Below are positions 21,455 to 31,045 of a stretch of DNA of 64,000 bases, piece by piece (the stretch's first letter is position 1; the number at the start of each line of letters is the position of its first letter). The DNA comes from Symsagittifera roscoffensis (taxonomy: Eukaryota; Xenacoelomorpha; Acoela; Convolutidae), in contig NC_087065.1 of NCBI RefSeq assembly GCF_963678635.1, forward strand, positions 35,645,807 through 35,709,806, given 5' to 3'. Under the pieces are notes generated by a model. It made no database searches. It was not told the origin of the DNA and saw only the letters and a list, made by a program, of their open reading frames with translations. Both the position numbers and the translations under genes were made by a program.

Positions 21455-21715
21455 ACTCTTCCTTCGCCAAGCGGATGGTTTTGGCATTTCTGGCCAAACT
21501 GAGAAGCTATGAAAAAAGATTTTTCTTTCGCCTGATCTTTCTGCTAAAGAAGTTGAACTCGAGCAAGCTGCTCTAAAGAAAAGAAAAGAGTTAATCCTGA
21601 ATGGGGAAAGCAGGAATAATTAAAGAATCAGAAAGCTCAATTGGAAGTCAAGAGTGACGGGCAATGGGCTCTGGGACAATGACTAACGAGTAGTATCTCT
21701 CAAAAGTCATTCAAG

Positions 21716-22327
21716 GTGATGCTGATAAATGCAAGATCCCTCAAAAAACCCGGAGCTTCGACAAGTTTAGGTCTTGATCTGTACCAGAAGTCTGTAGCTA
21801 TCTGTCTTGTGAGAGAAACTTGGTTGAACGAAAGTATCGTCTCAGCTTATGTGTGTATCCCAAAGTACACACTTGTTCGGAAAAACAGAAACACTGACAG
21901 TTCTGAAAAAAGTCACGGCGGAGGCGTAGCAGCATATGTGAGAATTTCAATTGAGCTTACGCTACTGGAGTACGAGAGTCAAGGCACCGAAATGCTATGG
22001 TTCTCAACAGTCCTGCAGCGGAAAAAAATTGTGTTTGGAGTTGCATACTACCTCCCATCCGTCAACAAAGTCGATCTCTATACAGAACAGATTCTTTCAG
22101 TGTACGATCAGCTTCTATCTGAAGACGTGGAGACAGTTATTACTCTGGCTGGTGATTTCAATGATTTTGACGTCAAGCTGATCACAGAGGCAACAGCTCT
22201 AGACAGTCTCTACCATGGCATGTTCCACAAAAACTCGCAATTAGATTTCATATTCACAACTTACCCAGCCTACTACATGTCGAATACACCTTTGATGTCT
22301 CTTTCTCAACAGACCACGCGGGTATAA
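21716..22327 (+). pseudogene. LINE 2 APE-type endonuclease
   Basis: INARSL, then VRETWLNESI with the catalytic Glu present, HGGGVAAYV, LAGDFNDFDV and LDFIFTTYP. These are the ordered motifs of the exonuclease-endonuclease-phosphatase fold in LINEs. The terminal SDH motif, which carries the catalytic His, is replaced by SLSQQTT in this frame; a frame change near 22,310 restores TDHAG-like coding. It is better preserved than the endonuclease of LINE 1. Confidence 0.82.
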
Positions 22328-22418
22328 TTTGTGAACCAGCGACCAATTATAAACCGAACAAAAGATTTCGTTTTGTGAGAGACCAGCGGGCGCAAAAATC
22401 CAAGCTCTGAATCTAGCG

Positions 22419-22808
22419 ATGGATATATTCGATTTTTCCGAGGTCTCGAAAATTGATGATCCCAATGAAGCAACCAGAGCACTGCTCGAAGCACTTAGTA
22501 CCCTGCTCAACGAGAACTGCCCCGTGAAGAAAATCAAGATGATTGACAAAGACCCACCCCATGTGTCCCCAATGATCAAGCTGCTCCTCAAAAAGAAATC
22601 GAAGCTCTTGAAATCTAAGAAGTTCACTAATGCGGAGGAAATGAACTCTAAGATAAAGCATCTGATGTATCAGAATATTAAGGATCGTAAAGCAAACTCG
22701 GTCTCGGGGACATGGTGGAACCTAGTCAAATATTACACCGGTAAACAGCAAGCAAATTCTCCTGTCATTAATTTTTTCGCGATGAAACTAACAAGCACTT
22801 CGACTTGA
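22419..22808 (+). pseudogene. LINE 2 endonuclease-RT linker
   Basis: DPPHVSPMIKLLLKKKSKLL and SGTWWNLVKYYTGKQ match the PPxVTPxIKxLLKxKxxLL and WWxxVxxLxG patterns that lie between endonuclease and RT in many LINEs. It is in a different frame from the endonuclease. Confidence 0.68.
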
Positions 22809-22829
22809 AACAAACAAGTTTCGACCTCT

Positions 22830-23640
22830 CTAAATTATGAAGAGCTGCTTCCTTTGGATACTTCACCAATCACTCCTCCGGAACTTACGCTGCATCAAGT
22901 TTACTATTCACTGCTGAGAATGAAAAAGACTGCTACTGATCATGATGGCATACCTTACTACCTGCTGAAAGATAACGCACACAACTTAGCAGAACCTTCA
23001 CTGAAGATATAGAACAACTGCATAAGGACATCAGTGTTCCCATCAATTTTCAAATTATCGAAAATCTGCCCGATACCGAAAATTGGTAAAATAACATTGC
23101 TGGACGATCTGAGGCCCGTAGCCATCACTCCCGTGCTCGCACGGCACTTTGAAAGACTTATTTTTGATAACTTCATTTTGAGAAAGTACTACTCATGGCT
23201 GCCACCGGACCAATACGGATTTAGAAAAAACTCTTCAACACAAGCCGTACTGATACGTTAACAACCCTTGCAAAGCTTTTGACGGAGTTAGTTGTGACTA
23301 CGTTCGCCTTACTTCTTTAGACCTGAGCAAAGAATTTGATAGAGCTCCGCAAAAACTCATAATCAAGAAAGTATCTGAAATGCCTAGCATGGGTCCCTTC
23401 ATTATCAATCTATTAACGAATTTTCTCACGGGAAGGCAACAAAATGTGGCAAAAGACAATGAAGGTTCACAAATGAGAACAACCAACAGTGGTGTGCCTC
23501 AAGGAACGGTGCTAGGGCCCCCATGCTTCAACGCTGCCTACAGTGATCGAGTAGTGGAAGCTGAGCGGTATGTTCCAGTCAAGTTCGCTGATGACAACAA
23601 CCAATGCGTGGGAGGCAAAAAACAACTCAAGTGATGCCCA
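22830..23640 (+). pseudogene. LINE 2 reverse transcriptase core
   Basis: Blocks across three frames: MKKTATDHDGIPYYLLKDNA, ICPIPKIGK, DDLRPVAITPVLARHFERLI, DQYGFRKNSSTQAV, SLDLSKEFDRAPQ (motif A Asp kept), TTNSGVPQGTVLGPP and PVKFADDNNQ (motif C kept). There is a stop near 23,010 and frame changes near 23,262 and 23,630. The sequence motifs are unambiguous; the copy is dead. Confidence 0.85.
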
Positions 23641-24216
23641 AGCAGTTATTCGACAAATATCTACATGGTGCAGTATAAACAACTTTGTTTTGAACACGTC
23701 GAAGTCGAAAGAAATTCAAGTCCTATTCTCTCGCTCAGCATCAGTGGCTGCCATTCCTGGTGTCAAAGTTGAAAAAGAATTGAAAAAACTTGGGCTACAC
23801 ATTGATAAAAGTTTCTCTTTTAAACCCCACATTGAAAAATTTGTCAAAAAGTTTTCAACGAATGTGTATTTGCTTTTGAGACTCAAACAGTTGGGGTACG
23901 ACAAGAGTGAGCTGGATCTTTTATACGAAGCTTTGGTGAAACCACATATTTTTTACGGAGCGTCCGCTTGGGAGGCTCACCTGCCTATCTTCTGAATAAA
24001 ATAGATGCAATACAGCGTAGAACGACACGAATGGAAATCATACAGACCTTCACTCCGGTCAAAAAGATAATTGCAGATTGTGATCGAAAACTTTATGAGC
24101 GAATAGTTTCTACACCATCTCGTCTTTTGAAAGATATCTTACCTCAGCGTACCTGTTACTCCGTTAAACTCCGTAACCGACTACCATGCATCTTTTGTGA
24201 TGTTACTGGTCATTGA
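23570..24216 (+). pseudogene. LINE 2 RT thumb and C-terminal region
   Basis: ISTWCSINNFVLNTSKSKEI (WCxxNxxxLNxxKSKE), LKKLGLHIDKSFSFKPHIEK, LLYEALVKPHIFYGASAWEA, then in another frame LNKIDAIQRRTTRM and RNRLPCIFCD. These are the standard post-YADD elements of LINE RTs. Confidence 0.8.
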
Positions 24217-24224
24217 AAGACACT

Positions 24225-24408
24225 TTACGTCTTACTGTAGGTATGGGAACTCTAGGTTCGACAACAAGTGCTAAATGGTCTGTCTTCTTTATAGTCTTCA
24301 TAGAGAAGCATTGCTTCACTTGTGCCTTCTGCGATACCATAAAGTAATCAAGCTGCGATCGCTTATGTGTGACACCCGTGAAAACTGAGTGTATCCCAAG
24401 AGAAGATT
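24225..24408 (-). pseudogene. LINE-type endonuclease fragment
   Basis: The minus strand reads HSVFTGVTHKRSQLDYFMVS, then KTIKKTDHLALVVEPRVPIP. RSQLDYxxVS and xxDHLALV are the late motifs of APE-type endonucleases (QLDYILVS ... SDHxLV). Only the C-terminal third of the domain is present. It abuts the broken end of the PLE on the same strand, so it is either a target sequence or a separate truncated insertion. Confidence 0.6.
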
Positions 24409-24678
24409 CTATTGCGTCAATTTCCCTTTTGTGTTCGGTGTCTCTGTTGTGAACTGTAAATTTGGATGTAGTAAGTTTGCAGCCCGTAGCACCTTTTCAG
24501 AATCACCCTTCACTGTTTTCAATATATCGTCAACGTAACGGAGAAATAAATTAGCTTGCTGCTCTGACTTATTTTTCTCTCTTATCTCGAAGCCTTTTCT
24601 ACAGTACCAGACGGTTTCACTTAAATATCGATACTGATCATCTGATATATCACCGTATTTTATGTGATACCAGATCAA
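24409..24678 (-). pseudogene. PLE 1 RT, YVDD motif and thumb start
   Basis: FLRYVDDILKTVKGDSEKVL with YVDD at 24,526-24,537, then NLLHPNLQFTTETPNTKGKL. In PLEs this is RYVDDxF...LNxxHxxIxFTxExExxGxLPFLD. The frame ends exactly where LPFLD should follow. Confidence 0.82.
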
Positions 24679-25180
24679 TCAGCGTTCAAATTCTACACAT
24701 GTTGACCTGATTGACCTTCTTATTGCACACGCGACATATTCCGTTAAGATCTTTTTCGATCCCTTAAGATCTTTTAAAATCCCTCGATAGTGCAGTTGTT
24801 TCGTACTGCTCAAGTCAAAGATTTTCTAAAATAACGGCAAGAGATGCCCCCATTGCCAAACGATCTTTCTGAACGTACCATGTTTCATTGCACTTGCAAA
24901 GAACTTGACTAACTGCCATGTTCAACAGTTTCTTCATCGTTTCCTAGCAATTGATGGTGGTTCGGCTTGCTCATACAGTTTTCTCAGAGCTATGTCTATT
25001 GCTTCTTTGAGTGGATCTTATGTATGCAAATTCTTCACATCTAGAGATATCAAATTTTCATTGGGCTCAAGACTAATGCTCTCTAAGACTTCTCTCACAT
25101 CTAGTGAGTTGGTTTCGATGTTTGCGCCCTCATTTTTCTCGAAAAATTTTGCAAGAACTTTGTTCAAGTTGTAGTACGAG

Positions 25181-25573
25181 CTACCAGGCAATGAGAGGTC
25201 TTAATAGGGTATTCTCTTTATGCGCCTTTGCCAGCACATAAAGCCTGGCGGGCTGCGCACCAGTAGAACTCTTCCTTGTGTAGAGATTCTCACCTATTTC
25301 GTCTTTTTTCCTCATAGCCAACAACTCCTTATTGATGTCTCTTTCTACCTTCAAAATAGTTGCATCACTTTTTCTTTTACTTTCGCTCGATTGACTTGAA
25401 TCTAATTTGTCAGACAACTTGTTCTCATAGGTGTCCTTCCTCATTACACGAAAACCCACGCCCTCATCATATGGTACCGCAACTATTCCATTACTCTTCA
25501 GATACTTTCGGGCCTTCTCAACGACCTTGTCAGATGGTGTTTGTTTCACCCTTTTAGCATAGGCTTTTGCCAC
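25181..25573 (-). pseudogene. PLE 1 RT N-terminal part
   Basis: ARKYLKSNGIVAVPYDEGVG, FRVMRKDTYENKL, then ENLYTRKSSTGAQPARLYVL and AKAHKENTLLRPLIAW. It corresponds to the fingers of the PLE RT. The next residues, past a stop, are YYNLNKVLAKFFEKNEG. Confidence 0.78.
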
Positions 25574-25627
25574 AGCTTCAATCTCACAAATGGCCTCCCA
25601 AAGGACTTTACGAATTTTGAGATAAGA

Positions 25628-26094
25628 TCAAAAAATGTCAATATCGGCGAGAAAGTGTGTCTCATTACATTTATCCCTGACGGGATGTTTCGGCACTAAT
25701 GCCAACATTTGTTGTACCCAAATTGGTAATTCAACATCCTCAAGAGCTTTTACCGAACCCTCACCTTGCTTCCCTAGAGGTCGGTCTTGCCTTTCTGATA
25801 GTTTCATTAGCTTCTTCTGATGGGTCTCTTTGACTGTTGTTGTTTGTCTTTGTCCCATAAGACATAAGTACTTAATTACCAAAGGCCAAAACTTCTCATC
25901 TACCCTCTGTACTGCGCCTCTCGCCCTTTGTAGTTTGACTTCAACGTTTTCTCATCTGTCCTTGCCTTGTTAATCTCCGTTCTTAGAAGTTTTGTCTGAA
26001 AACTCTGTACCGCTTGGTTCGAAAACACCCCATTTTGCGGTACGTTGAACCTCAAAAAATTAGGTAAAATGTCGTTTTCTAGACAAATTATCAA
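25628..26094 (-). pseudogene. PLE 1 N-terminal region
   Basis: Two open stretches: LRFNVPQNGVFSNQAVQSFQ followed by a Lys/Arg-rich tract, and after a frame change ALEDVELPIWVQQMLALVPK with FLADIDIF. These match the second PLE (PKNGSNFSDQAVHSF) and the third (EMFWIKRGITFNC) in the same window, which confirms that they belong to the element. Confidence 0.66.
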
Positions 26095-27270
26095 AAATCA
26101 CGGACTATTTTCCACGGACTTGAAAACTTGCAATCAATATGAGATGTCCAATTTAGATTTTTGTCAATATAAGTTTCAATATCTTTCACATCATCAACTG
26201 AGGAAAATGTTTCTTCTTTCAAAAACAGTTCTGGAGGTGAGCCGGACCACACTATTAATTTTGTTTTGTCGTGGTGCACCTGCAGATTGTTACATTGCGC
26301 CCAACTGATAAAAATAATAATATTCAATTGGATATCACATTCACTAGGGTTTATTGCAAGTAACTCACTGTCATCCAATTCAAAGCCGATAAGAACCATT
26401 CTTATCAAAAGCCGATAAGAATCATTTTCCGAGAAGAGTTTTGAGGAAAACTGAAGCAAATGCTTCTTGGAACTCGAAGTAAAGACAACTGACATCCAGA
26501 TTATTATCTTTTCCTAAATATAACTGTTCAACAAAGAAAATAAGCTGAGTACTAGTAGATCTTCCAGACAAGAAGCCATGTTGTCTTTTACATATTTTTG
26601 ATCGCATTTTTTTTATCTGTGGTTGAACGGCAAACGTTAAAAATCAAAGATATCTTTGGTATTTTACTCAAAGGGCGATAATTGGTCACACTTTTCTTAT
26701 TCCCAATTTTGAGTATGGCACATTTCCAGATGTCAGGCCAGACACACGACTAAATAGTGGAAGTAAAAAGAAACTAAACAGCAGTAACAAGTACAGAGGA
26801 TCAAAGCGTAGAAAAAAAAGAGGAACTTCATCTGTTGTGACTTTTGCACTATCACGAACTTTTTAAGGAAGATCTCAGCGTCTTCAACGTAAAACTAAAA
26901 TCTTACAGGCAAATTGTATGATAATTATGTTTTCGCTGAGTTTCCGACACCTAATCATCGAAAATAGACACTCAACAAAATAGTCTTTCAAATGCACAGT
27001 TTTTTCCATGTCGGAGGAGGCTTCCCGCGTGTTCCAAAACAGTTTGTCAGGAAGTGGGGGTGTCGCACTCATCAATTTTATCAGTTTGAAGCAGTCATTT
27101 GTTGAGCACAAATCAAACGATGCGAAAGGAGCCGTCTTATCAAGATCCATGGATATCTCCATCTCAGTTTTGAGCCGTTGGAGTAAACTATCTTCCTGGT
27201 GTACATACCGGGCAATCGTCCGCTTTTGAGTGACAAAAGACGTTGAGTGACAAGTTTATTTATCAAGTGG
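26095..27270 (-). mobile_element. Non-LTR retrotransposon fragment (LINE 3)
   Basis: Minus-strand pieces in order: linker SATPPLPDKLFWNTREASSD and VHLKDYFVECLFS (the LxNxYFxSVF pattern); NYRPLSKIPKIS; RQHGFLSGRSTSTQLIFFVE; YFEFQEAFASV (motif A, DFxKAFDSV changed); NNLQVHHDKTKLIVW; DIETYIDKNLNWTSHI. No YADD is left. The 5' endonuclease and 3' end are missing, and PLE 1 begins where this stops. Confidence 0.76.
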
Positions 27271-27869
27271 ATTGTATGGGATGAGAATTAAGTCGAATAG
27301 TGTTCTCTTTTACGCCGTTTCTGTACACTAGATAGTGCGATAGCTGAAGGAAAAAGGTTAAACCATTCCAAAAAGAAAAGATTGCTTCCAAAATATGGCG
27401 GGGCCTACATATTAACACCGAAATCGGCAAGATTGTTGATACTTTTGGAAAACAACTGCCAACCGACGCCCCGCCTCATTTTGAAACCGCAGTCAACGTG
27501 TAGGTGTTGGCAACGAATGACAGAAGACGTTGAGTGACCACAAGCCACTAAATGTCTTCTGTCATTGAGGGAAGGACTATTATTCGTCGGTTGACAAATT
27601 CTTACGCGCCGATGGAAGGCTTCAAACACTGACTGGATAAGATAATTCTTTTCATGTAATCAGAAGGTCGAAAGTATCATAGTAACCGAGGTTACAGTCA
27701 GGAGTCCCTTCATCACATTATCCAGTCAATATCCTCTGAATTTTCCAGATATGGAAGAGTTAAGTATAAAGTGGAAATAAGAAAAGAGAGTCAGATGGTT
27801 GGGAATCAAGCCAACCAGATTTAGAACTAACACCTGTCCAGAACAAACCGGAGTTGAAAGTAACTCATA
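27271..27869. other. Inter-element spacer with inverted and direct repeats
   Basis: AATGACAGAAGAC at 27,516-27,528 and its exact complement GTCTTCTGTCATT at 27,554-27,566 form a 13-bp perfect stem with a 25-nt loop. TGACARAAGACGTTGAGTGAC also occurs as a direct repeat near 27,232 and 27,519. An open frame on the minus strand (27,405-27,629) runs through these repeats and is not convincing. Confidence 0.5.
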
Positions 27870-27873
27870 AAGA

Positions 27874-28296
27874 TTGACCTATTATGATGCTACGGGAGAC
27901 CCATCAGGAGACCCATTAGCAATGGCGTTGTACTGGCTATCCATTTTATCTTTAAAAGAACTAGTCAGGGACAACAGCTTAGTTCAAAAATGGTATGCAG
28001 ACGGTGGAAACGCAGTCGGAAAATTGAAAAGCCTGCGAACAGTTCTTGACAATATTATCAAACGCGGAAAACATTTTGGATATCTTGTAAAGGCATCGAA
28101 AAACCAGCTCATTGTAAAAGATGAAAAATACAATGAGGCGTTAAAAATCTTCAAAAACACCGAAAATGAAATGAAGAAAAAGGACAATTTACTTGATTCT
28201 GTCATAGGATCCGAGACTGAAAAGAAAACTTTCTTAGAAACTCAGTTAGAACCTAACAAAATACTGAAAAAACATTGCAAGATCGTGAAAACATAG
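27874..28296 (+). pseudogene. RT palm/thumb of the QGDPLAM-type element
   Basis: Begins just before GDPSGDPLAMAL, which corresponds to xTTQGDPLAM (Gln changed to Ser). WYADGG at 27,991-28,008 is motif C with Asp-to-Gly. The FGYLVKASKN and EALKIFKNTENEMKKKDNLL stretches follow as in the family. It ends at a stop after HCKIVKT; the family continues with SPQNVYxCY, which can still be read in the next frame as NMYSCYFKKVPEKL. Confidence 0.72.
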
Positions 28297-28773
28297 CCAT
28301 GAAATATGTACTCCTGTTACTTCAAAAAAGTACCAGAAAAACTATCGTTTTTAGCTAAAACTACCCCCAATACCACAGAAAACATGCAGGCCTACGAGAA
28401 ATTTTCATTCCAAATTCAATTGCTAAAGATATAGCAGCCATCAACTTAGAGACATCGCTTCCTTGCCACTGAATATAGATGGTCTAAATATCAAGCTACC
28501 TTCTGAACATGAGAGTTTTTTAGATTGGTCAATTAAAACATCGTCAATCTTAGACACATACGACCTATTAACACAGCTATATCTGAGCCAGAAAAAGTCT
28601 GAACAAAAGCTAAAACACTTAAAACTTAGACAGCAAAACAAAAGAGATCAAACATTTTGAGCAACTTGAGCGACTTGAGGAGTGTCAAACTGGTTAAACG
28701 CACTGACACTTAGCAGATATAATTTCAACCTAAATAAATCCAAATTCCGAGATGAAATTTATCTCAGATATGG

Positions 28774-29230
28774 ATGGGAACCAACCAATATTCACTCAAA
28801 TGTGTATGTGGTCAATCTCTCGACCTTGACTACATGCGGCATGAATACACCCACGTGCGGCATGACGAAACCATAGAGACCTTTGCCAACCTCATGAGCG
28901 AGGTTTGCTATGCTGTTGAAATCGAGCCGAAACTTCAGTCGTTGCAAGGCGAGAGCTTTGTCAACAATTCATCCACAACTGGTGAAGACGCTGGACTAGA
29001 TGAAAAAAACCAAACGGATTATGCTGATCAAAGTTTAGCCGAACCTTCTTTGATGTCAAAGTCTTCAACCCACACGCAGAAACTTCACGAAGACTACTGA
29101 AAAACGCATATAAGTACCACAAATCAATAAAAAGATCAAAATACCAACAGAGAATTCTACAAGTCAAACAGAGTAGCTTCTGCCTGCTCATTTTTTACTG
29201 CACTCGTGGTGCCAAAAAAGTAGCTACATA
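28774..29230 (+). pseudogene. C-terminal domain of the QGDPLAM-type element
   Basis: CVCGQSLDLDYMRHEYTHVR, HDETIETFANLMSEVCYAVE and EIEPKLQSLQGESFVNNSST in one frame; FFDVKVFNPHAE-like coding and KRSKYQQRILQVKQSSFC in the next. In relatives this region is CxCGxxFxxxHALxCxxGGxxxxRHDExRDxxA...EPxLxPL...RxDIxxxGFW...FFDVRVFNP...KRxxYxxRVxxVExGSFxPLVF. The order is fully preserved, with one frame change. Confidence 0.68.
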
Positions 29231-29300
29231 GACCATGCAGCGCAAGGCTGAAAAACTTATTGAGAAAAGGCATGAAAGCTACTCAGAAACAATAAACTAT

Positions 29301-31045
29301 ATAAGAACTAAGATAATCTTCGCGCTGCAGAGCACACGCACGCACACACAAACTTCTTTATTTGATACCAAACAAGGCAAAAAGACGCCACTATGTTGAT
29401 AAAGAATATGCCGAAAATGATTGACTCGATAAGAAAACAGAAATGAAAGAAAAAATGATTTTGACAAATCTAGTTGGTAAAGTTACAACCATTATTAAAA
29501 ACAAATTTTGATTCCTCTGGATTTTTAAAATGGTAAAAAAAACAGAGCAATTAGAGTGAATTTGTGAATTTTTGTTACAGAAAACAAAGAACAGTTCTTG
29601 GATTTGGCAATTAAGCCGACGAAACATAAACAGACAAAAATTAGGCCTAAATTTTCTTTGAACCGGAATATTTACCGTTAATAAAAAAGACCTAGTCAGA
29701 CTCAATCTCGAGATCTTTGGCGTCCCAGGCGTATTCGTTAACTTCAGGCTGTGGATGCAGGAGAAAAAAAAATTTCATTCATTACAAACCAAGGTACCAC
29801 GTCCATATGAGTTCTTTGGGCAAAGCTGTTTACCGGAAAAAGTTTAGCACCCGGTTGCAATACCCTTGCTTATCGCAAGAGTAATAAGCTAGTTAACAAA
29901 GCAGTTTCTACAACATCTGACCGAGCCTATTACGAAAGTTGTAAAGAATTATCACAAACTAACCCTACTACAGGTGTCCAAAAACTGACAGCTTCAAGAT
30001 TGAGATACAGGTACTTGGTATGCCGGAATAACAATAATATTGATAACAAAAAAATTACGGCAGTGCCGATGAGAATTGTATTAAATTTCTGTGTAATTCT
30101 GCATTCTGAGCAGAACCAAGGTAGTCTCCAAGTATATATACTGTTCGCCCTTATCAAAGTGTCTCTCAGAAGAATTTTCGTAAACAGTAAGTAGTCAGTC
30201 TTCTTTACTCTGCATCCAGATCGTGTGTTCGAAAGATGTATATGAAAAGATAAGCTCTTGCATTTCGATACTAGACAGGGAGAGAAGTTCTTCCTTATAG
30301 GGATTATATGAGTTAGTCATCCATTTCGTCACTCTTCGCTAAAATTGTTTTTTTTTAGTTTAAGGTTAGAATTCGAATAGTGTGTTACTGGCGCGCCATA
30401 AACATCTATCGGTACAACATATATGAACAGAATGCAATTTCCAAACTTGAGACGCTTTAAGATATTAAAAAGTTTTAAATGATATTTCAAACTTTTGAGC
30501 ACATTTTGTGCATCATTAGATTTAAAAATTTCTACAATTTTTACAATTCGAAAGTATAAATTATGTAATCAACAAAAAACATTGTACTAAAATATTCTGA
30601 GATTTTCATTTTTCTTGTTCTTTGAATGCTATAACAATTTTTGGACCATCGTCAATTCCGAACTGATTTTTAGCCATGGTTTACTTTCACTACAGTCCTC
30701 GCGTTAGTTCCCGGCTCCCGAATTCATCGCGTATGTTTATTAACGGCTTTTCCCTCCAATTATGCATAACCTCAAATGTGAGTAGCTTATGAATGTTGCC
30801 TGTTTTTCTATAATCTTTGGTTTAAGCTCAGCAGTACCGCCTACCTCTTTACTACAGTCTAGCAACAATTTTCCTGCTGAAGTTATTGCTGTTAATCAAC
30901 CCTCGTGGCTAAAGATCGCACTGTCTGGACACCCACTATATGATTTTTTTTTCAACCATTTAGTGATTTTTTTTCTATAGTGATTTTTTTTCAACTATTT
31001 ATAATTTCTCTAAATTGATGCTATAACTTCTTAGTTTTACTTTCC
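29301..31045. other. Spacer with microsatellite and dispersed-repeat fragment, no gene seen
   Basis: Short CACGCACGCACACACA tract near 29,337. Near 29,600-29,760, pieces such as AAACATAAACAGACAAAAAT and GTCAGACTCAATCTCGAG recall the intronic repeat of the host gene. GTTTACCGGAAAAAGTTTAG and ACCCGGTTGCAATACC near 29,828-29,865 match the flank of LINE 1. From 30,000 to 31,000 I see no convincing coding sequence. Confidence 0.4.

Larger units (their letters stand above)
20870..24222 (+). mobile_element. Non-LTR retrotransposon (LINE 2), degenerate
   Basis: ORF1, APE-type endonuclease, linker, RT and C-terminal region in order on the plus strand, spread over several frames. Its RT (ITPVLARHFERL, SGVPQGTVLGP, KFADD) differs clearly from LINE 1, so it is a different family, still of the CR1/Jockey/Rex type. 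The motif C aspartates survive, but stops and frame changes occur between every domain. No tail repeat is visible at the 3' end near 24,220. Confidence 0.86.
24409..26110 (-). mobile_element. Penelope-like element (PLE 1), degenerate
   Basis: The minus strand reads, from high to low coordinates: NGVFSNQAVQSFQ; a Lys-rich stretch; VGFRVMRKDTY (the PLE KADKGxxxVVxxxxxY block); GAQPARLYVLAKAHKENTLL (the LPKxHKxxxPxRPI block); YYNLNKVLAKFFEK; NLISLDVKNLHT (motif A region); RLAMGASLAVILENL (MGSxLSPxxANL); LFLRYVDDILKTV. Order and motifs are specific for the Penelope RT, not LINE or LTR RTs. At least four frames are used. The downstream GIY-YIG endonuclease is not present. Confidence 0.82.
27870..29300 (+). 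mobile_element. QGDPLAM-type retroelement with C-terminal nuclease-like domain, degenerate
   Basis: GDPSGDPLAMALYWLSIL, KWYADGGNAVGKLKSLRTVL, HFGYLVKASKNQLIVKDE, DSVIGSETEKKTFLETQLEP and HCKIVKT, then in other frames FRDEIYLRYGWEP, CVCGQSLDLDYMRHEYTHVR, HDETIETFANLMSEVCYAVE, GLDEKNQTDYADQ and FDVKVFNPHAETSRRLL. This matches a family of metazoan RT proteins that have TTQGDPLAMAMY, WYADDA, FGYxxNxxKxxL, a cysteine-containing CxCG...H segment and a late E...D...DVxV pattern reminiscent of PD-(D/E)xK nucleases (inference). Motif C reads YADG: the second catalytic Asp is Gly. The part 5' of QGDP is not recognisable. Confidence 0.72.
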
